In this document: positions 1 through 10,227 of the stretch, piece after piece
How the letters are laid out: each line of letters begins with the position of its first letter
How positions within the stretch are numbered: the stretch's first letter is position 1
Assembly (NCBI GenBank): GCA_019279435.1
Contig: JAAALK010000079.1
Coordinates: 104,061,332 to 104,125,331, forward strand
DNA length: 64,000 nt
Direction: 5' to 3'
DNA from: Zizania palustris
Taxonomy: Eukaryota; Streptophyta; Magnoliopsida; Poales; Poaceae
The notes under the pieces: generated by a model
What the model was told of the DNA's origin: nothing
Databases searched by the model: none
The model's input: only the letters and a program-made list of their open reading frames with translations
Made by a program: the position numbers and the translations under genes

Positions 1-3000
1 GGATTGTGTTTATTCAAAGCTTGCCATACAGTTTAGTCAGGACAAGTTGTGAGGCACAAGAAGTGCTTCTACTGTAATTGGAATTAATCATATTCCGGAA
101 GCATCGCATGGTCACTTTACTCTCTCAATTCATGGGGCTATCTTGATGTCTGCATTGCCAAAGGGGGACTGTAATTGAGCTTTTTGGTTAATTTGTGATC
201 TTTTGAGCTTTTGAGGTAGTTTTTGCTTTATCATTTGGCAAGAGACATGTTTCTTCCATTTTTCTCTCTTTAGATCTTTCATGGTCACTTGTGTGCTGAA
301 TCTTTACTTTACACTTCTTTTGATCTTGTGTTGTCATTGCACTCATCAAGGGGGGATTGAGGAACATAGTGAGGTTTGTCACTATAGTTCAAGGTATTGA
401 TGAGTGATTGACAGGGTGAAATCTTGGGTTTATGTCTGGGTGTTTTTGATATGGTGTGTGTGTCTGTGTTTGTCTCGTGTGTGCAGGCTTGAGTTATTCG
501 TCATGTGTCGATGGCACGGGATCAGGGTTAGACGAGGAGTCTAATGCCAGATGGTCGAGGGTGTCAGTCAAAGTCGAGAGTGGACTCTGATGTACGCATG
601 GAGGTCGAACAGGATGTGAGTTGAAGATGGATCAAGACGAAGCATCGATCGAGTCAGCGAAAGGGAAGCCAGTTCAAGTGACAAGGCGGCTCGAGGGATC
701 GAGAGTGGGAGAGACATGCTGGCGGTCGGGTTCGTGGACTGATGACGGTCGTCGATGATCAGGAGAGGCTTTGTCGGTTTTTGTTGAAAACAGTCGAAAC
801 TTTAAATGTTTTTTGTTAATTAAATAAATAGGAATTTAGTGTTAGTTTAAATATTTCAGATTCATAGTGTATTATTTTAATATATCTTTAGAGTGGTTCT
901 ACTCTGAAAATATATTAAAAAAGGAGTCTTTTGTAATTTTTCTTTTAGGTTTTATAGGGTAATTTTCAGAATAGGTATTTCTAAAATTTCCAAGGGGCTA
1001 AGTGTAAAAAGGGGTTTCTAGAACATGTGAGCTGTTGTGATATTATCCCCTTGGTTGGCCATGAGCCGAACAACTCTTTCAGACAGCCATTCCAATCAAA
1101 AAATTGAGAGAAAGACAATGTTTGACGATATCTTGATGCAACACAGTGATTTGCTGATTTTTTGGACCCGCTACAAGATTTTCGAAGTCACTATTTCGCG
1201 TAAAGTTGTTCTTGTTCCAGCGTCTGAATCAGTAAGTTATCTTCGATTTTCTTTGGAATTTTCTGATGATCTTGATTGATTTCGTGTGAGATTTCATCTA
1301 GAAATGTTTGTATTCTATGCTGAGTATGTTTGATCCATGAATCTGTTCAGTGTTACATATGTTTACAATGATTTAAGCACTGAATCGGTTTGATCAGAGT
1401 TCATCAGGTTGGTTGTTTCAGTTCTTCATCTGGTAAGATTCCAAACTGTGGTTGTCGTGATTATGTTTGATTTTTAGTACTCTCATGTGAATCCTGTCAA
1501 GTATATAGCTTATTTCTCTACTACTAATGTTAATTGATCACATCAAGGATGGTTGAGAAGATAGATGCTAATCTCTAAAGTCATTCTGTTTTTCCTTGAA
1601 ACCTGTGACTATGTTTAGTTTTCTACATTTTGAATTTTGTGAGTAACTAATCTGATATGGTTTGATCTAGTTAATCTGATATGTTTTTGTTCTTATCCAT
1701 AACCTGCAGGCTTGATAAACATATCTTTCATAGTTTGTAGGACTAGATAGTTTTATTTTTGTTTTGTTCAGTTTTTCAGATTTCTGCACTTCCAGATGTC
1801 TGGTTGGTGTTTAGTTGTGTTCTTTTGAATTGTGCTTCTGAATAGCTAATTGCAGTGATTGAGTTGAAATAGTGTTGATCATTTCTGAAAAGTGAAGCAA
1901 ATCTGGCACAACTCAATCTGAATCTGTTTGAAAATTCCACTATTCTTTATCAAATTTGTGTCAGATTCTAAATTGTTGACAGGAACATTGTTCTAATTTT
2001 GAACTTGCTGTGCTCTGAGTTCTGGTTCACAACTTGTGTATTAACTTTTCATATACAAGGAGTTCACTGAAGGTTAATGTGTTGAACTGAGTTGAATTGT
2101 GTGCAATTGATAATTGATATCCAAATTATATCAGGTGTGATTTTCTGGATTGGCTGAAGCATTGTTCTGATCTACTGCTGTCTGAAGCATATTTTATATT
2201 TAGCTTGTTTTATATTGCTGTATATCATTCAATTTGAATCAGCCTTTTTAGTTAAATACTCCTCGAATCGGCTGAAGCTGAATATTGAGTTTAAATGCAC
2301 TGAATTCTGAAAGCAATTTCATCTTGATTTGTTCAATTGATCCAAATAGCTGAAACCAGAAGATAAAATTTGAATGCAAAAGATTCAGACAAATTTTACA
2401 CTCTGAAGATTGTTTTCAGATATAGAAATTCTTATCCAGAATAGATTATTTCTCTAAAATAAAGTTTAAATTTCAATTCGGAGTTTAACTGACTTTTGTA
2501 TTGAATATGATTTCTTTTTTTTCAAGGGCATATTAACTCTGTTAAATATCAGATGTGATATTGTTGTAATCTCAAAGCTGATAGAAATTCAGTTTTAATC
2601 AAATTCACTATGGAATACATGTTTTAAGTGCAGCTGCTGAGTTTTGGATGTTAAAACCACTCAACTCTGGAGTTTGAAGTAGTTAGTTGTTTTGATTTGG
2701 ACTGATTTTCTGAAATCTAAGTACTGTTTTAATGCAACTGATTCAACTCAGTTTTACTATCTAAACTTTGATTTCAAATTGAGTTTGTGTAATAGTGAAT
2801 GTCAAGTTGAGAAATTTCTGGATTTCAAATATCTGTTTTGATTTTAATGTTGAATCTGAAATTGAAATTCTGAATCTCTGAGTGTTTTCTGATCTCCAGA
2901 AACCTATCGGAGTTTCATTGATTCATACCTTCCTGACGACTGTCCATTTGCCGAAATAGCAATTGTATTTTGGAGTTTAAAATATCGACAATACAGATCG

Positions 3001-3165
3001 ACTGTTGAATCATGTTTTGAACAGTTACTATACTTCTTTATTCAAAATTGAGTTTGCAATATATTAGAGGTGTGTTGGGTGATTTGACCAGGCCATCAGA
3101 TTCACGAGAATTTGTCGAGGCGCCTATTCACACCCCCCTCTAGTCGCCATTCCAATCCCACAAAC
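1..3165 (+). mobile_element. Ty1/copia (SIRE-type) 3' region and long LTR, fragment D
   Basis: AT-rich non-coding DNA. A purine tract (CAAGGGGGGATTGA, about 347-360) is followed by TGATGAGTGATTGACA at 398, which recurs at 55310 in fragment K and is taken as an LTR start. The right end (GGCGCCTATTCACACCCCCCTCTAGTCG, split over 3118-3147) matches the terminus of the E-family copia LTR at 34950-34990. An LTR of roughly 2.75 kb is implied. The first 350 bases would be the 3' non-coding part of the internal domain. No primer-binding site follows the right end; the sequence passes directly into element A, so the right boundary is only approximate. No reading frame here looks real. Confidence 0.6.
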
Positions 3166-6100
3166 CTAAAAGGGGTAAAACCTGTGGACCTTGCTTGAGT
3201 GGTCTGAATGGACCATAAAATCTTCGGGAGTTCTTTGGTCCACAGCACTTTGATAAACCTACTATCCTTCGATTTAGGCCTGATAAAATATTACCATTAG
3301 CTCGCTCGATGGCTCTGTTAGATTGACGATGACGGAGAGCTGCAAAACACATTTCTATGCCAAGACCTTCGCAAAACTCTCTAAAGGGTTCGACATCATA
3401 TTGGGTGCCATTGTCGATTGTCAGCTGTCGAGGCACTCTGAACCTGCATATAATATTCTGCTAGAAAAAGTTTTGTACATTTTTTGAAGTGATAGCCATG
3501 AGGGGTTCTGCTTTGAGCCACTTAGAAAAATATTCAATTACTACCACTGCAAATTTTAAATTTCCTTTTTCCATTGGGAACGGGCCAATGAGATCCATAC
3601 CCCACCTAGCCATGGGCCACACCGGAGCAATAACTTGAAGAGGTGTTGGCGGAAGATGACTTTGTCTTCCCATCCCGTGACAACCTTGGAAAGTGTGGAC
3701 CAAAGCTTCCACATAAGCTACTGTTTTAGGCCAATAAAGCCCCTGGCAAAGTGTTTTTCCTACTAATGCTCGAGGGGCAAGATGGCTACCACAAAGGGCT
3801 TCATGAATTTCTCGGAGTATATCTTGGCCTTCGGCTTGGGAAATACATCAAAGTAGGGAAGAACATACTCTGACCTTGTATAAAGTACCGTTGACAATAT
3901 GATAACTCTAGATTCTTAATTGCAATCTTGATAGATTTGGGCCTTCAGGTAAATTAACTTCACCTTGCAATAATTCCATAATTGAACTCCGCCAGTTGGT
4001 GCTTGGTATGCAAATGACCTCCGTAGAAGGGAGTTGGGGCACCGAAGGAGAGGCAAGATCTTCATAAAAAGCCCCTTTCGGAATATCTATGGCTACGACT
4101 AAAGCCTTTGCCGAGATATCGGCTTGCGCATTGTTGGCTCTTGGAATGCTTCGAACAGAAATCCCTTTAAATGTTGCTTCTATCTTTCTGATTCTTCTAG
4201 ATATTTAGCAAGTTGTGGATGCCGAACTTGGAAACTTTTTATCAACGTGCCCTGCTACAATCTGGGATTCTACTTTTATAACAACTCTTGTAGCACCAAG
4301 AGCACGTGCCTTGCGAAGACCTAGCAAAATTCCTTAATATTCCGCAATATTATTGGTGGACTTAAAGTTGAGTCTTGCAGAGTACATTGCTTTCTGTCCT
4401 AAACCTAGGTGAAATTATTACCGCTTCGACACCTGCTCCGGATGTTTGAAAAACTCCATCGGAGTTTATGGTCCATATTCCTTCACTTGATTCTTCCGGA
4501 GCCCATACTGCAAACGGAGTCCACTCTGCTACAAAATCGGCCACCACCTGTGACTTGATTGTTGTTCTTGCTATGAAGGAGATGCCGAAGGGTGCTAGCT
4601 TGACGACCCATTTTCCAATTCTCCCTGTAGAATATTTGCTTCGGATCATATCTCCTAGAGGATAAGACATTGGTAAAATTACATTATGTTCTAGAAAATA
4701 ATGCCGTAATTTCCTCAAAGCCGTCACTGGAGCATAAGCAAAATTTTCAAACTTGGAGTATCTAGTTTTTGCTCCAAATATTGCTTCTGGTACAATATAT
4801 ACTAGATTTTGTACCAACTTCCCATTGAAATCCATTTCTCGAACAAGGACTGCACTAATAGCGGAGCCTATAGCTACAAGATATAGAAGAAGATTTTCAT
4901 CTGCGATGGGCACAATGAGTGTTGCAAGGTTGCCGAGATAATCTTTAATATCATCAAAACTCTTCAGGCACTCCGGTGTCCATGCAAAATATTCGGACCC
5001 CTTCAAAGCTTTGAATATTGGGAGGCTTCACTCTGCAAACCTTGTCGAGAATCTACTAAGAGCTGCAAGGCGTCCGACAAGTTTTTGAACTTGCTTCAAA
5101 TTTTCCGGCGGAGTCATTCTTTGCAGTGCACTTATCTAGGTTGGGATGGCTCTGATCCCCCTATTTGAAACTAAATACCCTAACAATTTCCTAGCTTGAG
5201 CTCCGAAAATATATTTTTCGGGGTTGAGGCAAACTCTACATGCTCAGAGGCTCTCAAAAGTTTATGCTAACTCTAGGCTATGTTGGTGCTTTAAAGCACT
5301 ATTTATTACAATGTCATCCATATAGGCTTCGACATTACGACCTATTTGGTGACCTAGAGCTTTAGCGATTAATCTTGAAAAAGTTGCCCTGACATTTCTC
5401 AAGACGAAGGGCATTCTTACATAGCAAAAGACTCCCGAAGGAGTTTCAAAAATTTTCTTGGTTCCATCTTCGTGTTTTAACCATATTTGATGATATCTGG
5501 AGTACGCATCGAGGAAGCTCAATAGCTCCGAGCCAGCAGTGGAGTTGACTAATTGATCAATACAGGGCATGGGGTAGGGGTCACGTGGGCATGCTTTATT
5601 CAAAGATGTGAAGTCAATAGACATGCACCACTTGCTAGAGGCCTTCTTCTTCAGGAAGACTGGGTTGGCTAACCACTCCATATGAGCCACTTCTCTAATG
5701 ATTCCGACCTTCAATAACTTTTCTACTTCTTCTTTAGCAAGGTTTGCCATCTCCGTTAAATTTTTTTGGAGCCCCTAGCGAACAGGTTGAACTCTTGGGT
5801 TGATGAGTAAGCTGTGCTCAATGATGCTTCGGTCAACTCCAAGAATGTCTTCATCGGACCAAGCAAAAACATCCAAATTTTCTCTAATAATTCTAACGAA
5901 GTAGCAATTTCCGGAGGCAATGCCTTACCGAACTGGATAGGATAATTTTTGTTCTCCTTTACAATGATTTTTGTTATGATTTCTCCTTCGGGGCTTGGCC
6001 TAGGGGAGGACATATTGGAGAATTCACCTGACACAGGAATATCCTCCGAATGGTCTTGCACATTATTTATCTGCCGAGGGTCAATAAGTGGATCATGGCC

Positions 6101-6757
6101 ATACTCTGCCCTTCTTGCCACAGCTTGATCACCGAAAACCGTGAGCACTACTCCTTACGTGGGCATCCTGAGACAGAGATAATTATGATGTGCTATGGCT
6201 CCGAATTGATTTAACATGCCTCTTCCAAAGATGACATTATAAGCATAAGGGGCATCAACTACGCCGAAGATCACCTCCTCTATTCTAGATAGGAGCCCCT
6301 CTCCGAAGGCAACCTCGAGGCCTATTTGGTCGAGGGCATCGAGAGGAGGTCCTGCGAAGCCTTCAAGCGGTCGAGCTGCTGGGAGGAGATGTTTTCGCGG
6401 AATGCAAAGCTGGTCAAAGGCCTGAACAAATATAATATCTACAGAGCTTCCGCCATGAACCAGTACTCTTCGGACTTCTATTCTTGCAATATTAGCAGTG
6501 GTAACAAGGGGGTCCGCATGAGGAAATTTTATACACGCTTCATCAGCTGAAGAGAAAGATATAGGCACATGGGACCATTCGTGCATTTCAGCAGTCGAGG
6601 AAGAGGTCCCAATATGCCCTACTTCGCAAACATATTCCCTCCTTTGTCTTTTTGACATGCTGCCCAAGGTTCCACCTCTGGAGATGGGAATAACCACTCT
6701 TTTGTCGTGGTCTTGTGTATCTTCTTGCTTTGGAGGTGGCATAACACTGGCCACCAA
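3166..6757 (-). pseudogene. pol: Element A pol (protease-RT-RNase H-integrase), decayed and truncated
   Basis: Pieces in order: protease (6155-6757), linker (5756-6148), RT (5262-5750) with EAYMDDIV, RNase H and the start of a second RNase H (4362-5006), then integrase (3461-3712 and 3168-3436) with MDLIGP, TIDNGTQYD and AIERANG. The protease catalytic aspartate is changed: VLVHGGSS against VLIDGGSS in B and VLVDGGSS-like in F, codon at 6455-6457. Numerous stops and frameshifts separate the pieces. Compared with B and F it ends at the sequence matching TPFRLL of integrase, so about 150 residues are missing. It cannot make an active polyprotein. Confidence 0.88.
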
Positions 6758-6760
6758 AAG

Positions 6761-8211
6761 CTATCTTGGGGCTTCGAAGCTATCTACACGTCTAACGGTT
6801 TGTATCGGCTCTAGACATGCCTCGGGAGGGGTTCGGTCAGTTGTGCCTTGACCCGAACTCCTCTCAGGGCACTCGCTCCTCAGGGCTAGTATAGATTTAC
6901 ATGCATCGGTAGCATGGCTTTGGTTCTTGCCGTGGACACAGTATAAGAAGGCTTGGCCTTTGCCAGTCGGCTTCCCTGGCGGCCTCCAGCCGCTGACCTT
7001 GCTTCCTGAAGCTTGTGCATTCTTGGGGGGAATTTCGACGAAGGGGGAGCAGTGTTCAAGACTTTGGAGCGAGGATGCTCTCACCCTCTCAAGCTATCAT
7101 TGCGGTTATTCTCGAAGAGGGAGACTTGTGAAGAACTTGGGGACTTCAGTTCAACCTTGACTTCTTGGAGGAAAGTTGATGGAAGCGGAGTAGTATTTAT
7201 TCGAAGCCATCCTTCTTTAGACCTAGCATATTCTTCAAAATAGGCCATTGGTTGTGCTATTGAAGATATATGCTTCCGATGGAGTTTGTCAAGGAGACTT
7301 GCATTCATAACTCCTTCGCGCGCCGCATCAACGATGGACGATGAGGACAACCCCTTTATCTGGGACTTCGTGTGAGCGAAGCACTTAAAAAATTGCCATA
7401 AAGTTTCTCTAGGTTGCTTCTTCACCTGAAAAAGACTACCGGTGGACATAGGGGTCACGAAGGTCCCTTGGAAGTTTTTTACAAACTTCTTTCTCAGTTG
7501 CTCCCAAGATTTAATAGATCTTGGTTTCAAAGACCGGAAACAACACAGAGCGACTCCTTAGAGCGCAAGAGGGAAGCATTTCACCATTGTATCTCAAACC
7601 ACTCTGCTAGCTTCGATTGCTAAAGCATATGAATTGGAAAATTCTCCTAGATTTTCCTCTCCACAGTACTTAAAGAGCTTTGAAGTTCTGAACTTTGGGT
7701 CAAAGCGCACCTTCTACAGGTCAGGCTGTAACAGAGATTCATCATCGAAAGAAGCATTCTCAATTCTTCTTTGAATCTCAGAGGCTTCGGGATAAACGGC
7801 GAGGTCATCATCTTGAGGCACCTCCAGAATGATGGGGGTAACTTGAGGACGAAGTATGTCTACAGCTTCCTGCCTCCACCTCATCACTTTAGCCCGAAGA
7901 TGGGCCATTTGGGTCACCACATCATCAGGACAGTCTTCTTCATTTTGTCCAGAGGGGACCTTCGGGTCTTGGCAACTGAACAAGTCAGTTCGGAGCACAG
8001 CCGGAGCCATAGGAGAGGCTTCGTTAGTTCGAAGCATGGACGGAGTCCCGAGAGGGGCTTCGTATGTTCGAGGAAGAGTATTTGTTTCGGGAGTCTGAGG
8101 TGGGGGGACCACGGAAGGTCCTCTGACCTAGACGATGTTCGAAGATTTCAACCTAGACATCCGAGAAGACCTCCGGAGGGGACTAGTGCGTAGGCTCCGC
8201 TTAGGAGGCAT
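6761..8211 (-). pseudogene. gag: Element A gag, decayed
   Basis: The start is set at the ATG of MPPKRS, which matches the gag start of element B. Recognisable parts are the capsid-like segment (SIKSWEQLRKKFVKNFQGTF, VTPMSTGSLFQVK), the conserved VDAAREGV and LLDKLHRK stretches, and a C-terminal knuckle-like region with H and C residues. Several internal stops and frame changes interrupt it. The frame runs toward protease through a Gln codon at the position where B has an amber stop, which indicates that gag and pol form one frame in this family. Confidence 0.85.
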
Positions 8212-8256
8212 GGCTCTAGAAAGGGATTGGTAGAGAATGGAGTTTTTGTACTAGGT

Positions 8257-8276
8257 TCCCCATGGACGGCGCCAAC
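8257..8276 (-). other. Element A primer-binding site
   Basis: On the minus strand the LTR end ...CCAACA is followed by GTTGGCGCCGTCCATGGGG, one base different from the sites of B and F. This is where a tRNA primes minus-strand DNA synthesis. I did not assign the tRNA. Confidence 0.85.
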
Positions 8277-8794
8277 TGTTGGCGTAAAATATTACGCTAA
8301 TAGGTTTAGGAAACTAAGTGTGTAACAAACGAAGTGTTTGTTTCAGTAAACTATTCCAAGCCTCCGAGATGGATAATAGCCTTAGAGAGTTCGAAGTGTG
8401 TATTGAATATCTGAGTATTCGATACCTTTACAAAGTAAAGAGGGTATTTATAGACTGAATACATGGGAAAAGACTTCTTTACCCTCTAATTACAACCGAC
8501 TAAGAAGTTTCTGTTTAGTATTCTTCATAGGGGTAAAAGAGTAAAAGTCTAATGTACTTAGTGAGAATATAAATCTTATGTCCTTGCTGGCAACTCTCCT
8601 TCGATGAAGAGGATTCGAGAGACTTCGTTGTGTCGAAGCCTTGACGAAGGTTTCCGTTGTTTAATGCTCCAAACAGACGAAGCCTCATTGCTTTTAGAAT
8701 CCTCGGAGATCAAGGTTCTTGGCTTTGTTTCTTCGGCTCGTGTTAACATGAAATTGTCCTTGGCTTTTGGAGGATGAAATATTTCCCCCCAATA
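8277..8794 (-). repeat. Element A 5' LTR
   Basis: About 518 bp, beginning TGTTGGCGTAAAATATTACG and ending TTTCCCCCCAATA on the plus strand, parallel to the B LTR ends (TGTTGGCG...CCCCCAACA). The terminal CA has become TA. A TATA-like TATTTATA at 8445-8452 corresponds to the LTR promoter of B, reading to the left. Confidence 0.85.
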
Positions 8795-9281
8795 GGCACC
8801 GAGTTCAAGAATAGTTGTTTTGCGGATTTTTGCCTTGAACATGGCATTAAGCATTGGTTTTCTGCTCCAAGGGTCCCTCAACAAAATAGTGTTGTTGAGA
8901 TGAAAAATCGCACACTTGTGGAGATGGCTAGGAAGATGCTCGACGAGCATAGGACTCCTACGAAATTTTGGGTAGAAACCATAAGTACAACATGTTACAT
9001 CTCCAACTCGATCTTTTTGCTTTGTCGCTACTTTTGAGCCATTAGATGTTAGTCATGCTTTGTCTGAGGCAAGTTGGATCAATGCCATGCATGTATAGCT
9101 GGAAAATTTTGATAGAAATCAAGTCTGGATTCTTGTTGATCCACCCCCTAACATTCATATCATTGGAATAAAATGGATTTTCAAAAAAACAAATAGGGGG
9201 AGGATGGGGCTATAGTGAGAAACAAGGATGCACTTGTGGCTCAGGGATATATTCATTTCAAGGGGGTTGATTTTAGATAAA
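8795..9281 (+). pseudogene. pol: Copia element C: integrase end fused to RT start
   Basis: The first part encodes a Ty1/copia integrase core segment (GTEFKN, FSAPRVPQQN, VEMKNRTLVEMARKML). It then passes, through frameshifts and stops, to the beginning of copia RT (NQVWILVDPP, GIKWIFKK, VRNK, LVAQGY). The integrase C-terminus and the linker to RT, normally several hundred residues, are absent, so an internal deletion lies near 9030-9060. The RT continues to the right of element B at 20729, with TCAAG-like codons interrupted exactly at the ATAAA target duplication. Confidence 0.82.
9277..9281. other. Target-site duplication of element B, left copy (ATAAA)
   Basis: ATAAA directly precedes the left LTR of B; the same five bases follow the right LTR at 20724-20728. 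It marks B as one intact insertion into copia C. Confidence 0.93.
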
Positions 9282-9775
9282 TGTTGGCGTAAAAGATTAC
9301 GCTAACAGGTTTCTGTAGAATAGAAACTAACAAACGAAGTGTTTGCGAAGAGAACTGTTCTAAGCCTCCGAAAGGATAATAACTTAGAATAGTTTGAATG
9401 TGTGTATTGAATAACTTGTATTCGGTCCCTATTACAGGGTGAAACGGGGGGTATTTATAGGCCCAAACATTAAGGAAAAGACCTATTTACCCCTCTACTA
9501 CAACCGACATAGTGGAAACTATTCGGTACCCTTGATAGGGCTAAATGGTAAAAGACTAATCTAATGATATAAAAGATAAATCTTCCATCTTAGCTGGCAA
9601 TAAATATCTCGAATTGCCTTAGTTCGAAGATGTACTCCGAACCAATGCCTATCTTCATACTTCGAACTTGACTCCGGGTATCTTCGAAGATGAACGTTTG
9701 GGAACCTTCGAATCTGCTGTCTGTCTTAATGTTGCTTCAGCAATAACCCCGAAGATGAGATATTTTCCCCCAACA
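9282..9775 (-). repeat. Element B 3' LTR
   Basis: TGTTGGCGTAAAAGATTACG to CCCCCAACA. It contains a TATA-like TATTTATA (9452-9459, reading left). Four TTCGAA palindromes lie close together (about 9627-9712). Confidence 0.95.
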
Positions 9776-9800
9776 GTAGCCCCTCGAATACGCTTCTCCG
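9776..9800 (-). other. Element B polypurine tract
   Basis: On the minus strand GGAGAAGCGTATTCGAGGGG then CTAC directly precedes the LTR start TGTTGGGGG. It has the same form as in element F (AAGAAGCGAGGGGCTAC), where plus-strand DNA synthesis would start. Confidence 0.8.
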
Positions 9801-10101
9801 TTTAACCTGTAACGTTAGGAGAGCAGTATACGGAAAGAAAAAATAACCAAACATAGGGGTTATTGGTTTTTAGTTCATCTCCGAAATGCATGAAGATATA
9901 AACTCCGAATCAGTCTTAGGATAATTGCTTTTCGAACTATCTTAAAACCGACTCAGGAAGTTCGAAAGTCTTTTAGACTTAGAGAAAATAGTCGTGAGCT
10001 TTCTGTTTCTAACGGAAACTGTAGAATGCGCTAATCTCGGAGAGAAGTAACGACAGGAATGCGAAACGACATGAACTAACGGTAAAGAGTGAAATCTAGG
10101 C

Positions 10102-10109
10102 TATAAATA
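10102..10109 (+). promoter_or_regulatory. TATA box of the antisense gene in element B
   Basis: GGCTATAAATAGAAGG lies 126 bp upstream of the ATG at 10228 on the plus strand, outside the LTR. Element F has a TATATAA about 117 bp before the matching ATG. The matched position in two diverged elements supports a private core promoter for the antisense gene. Confidence 0.65.
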
Positions 10110-10227
10110 GAAGGCCTAGAACTTACCCGGTTACCTTTTCACCGCTTTCTCGCAATCAAACACTTTTTAGCCCCTTGAGTTCTTTGAGCCCTAGCCTCCA
10201 TTTCCTCAAAGCAATCCAGCGACCGCA

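Larger units (their letters stand above)
3166..8794 (-). mobile_element. Tat-lineage Ty3/gypsy element A, 5' part only
   Basis: Reading on the minus strand from 8794 leftwards: LTR, primer-binding site, gag, protease, RT, RNase H, and integrase up to its core, where the element stops abruptly. The 3' part of integrase, any antisense gene and the 3' LTR are missing. It is closely related to element B in both LTR and protein sequence but carries many more stops and frameshifts, so it is the older copy. Its right LTR abuts a copia integrase gene, which suggests it once inserted into that element. The left junction with copia LTR D is a truncation, not a terminus. Confidence 0.85.

Noticed and set aside
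1037..1279. Short open frame in fragment D
   Set aside because: Lies inside a copia LTR, no similarity to any known domain.
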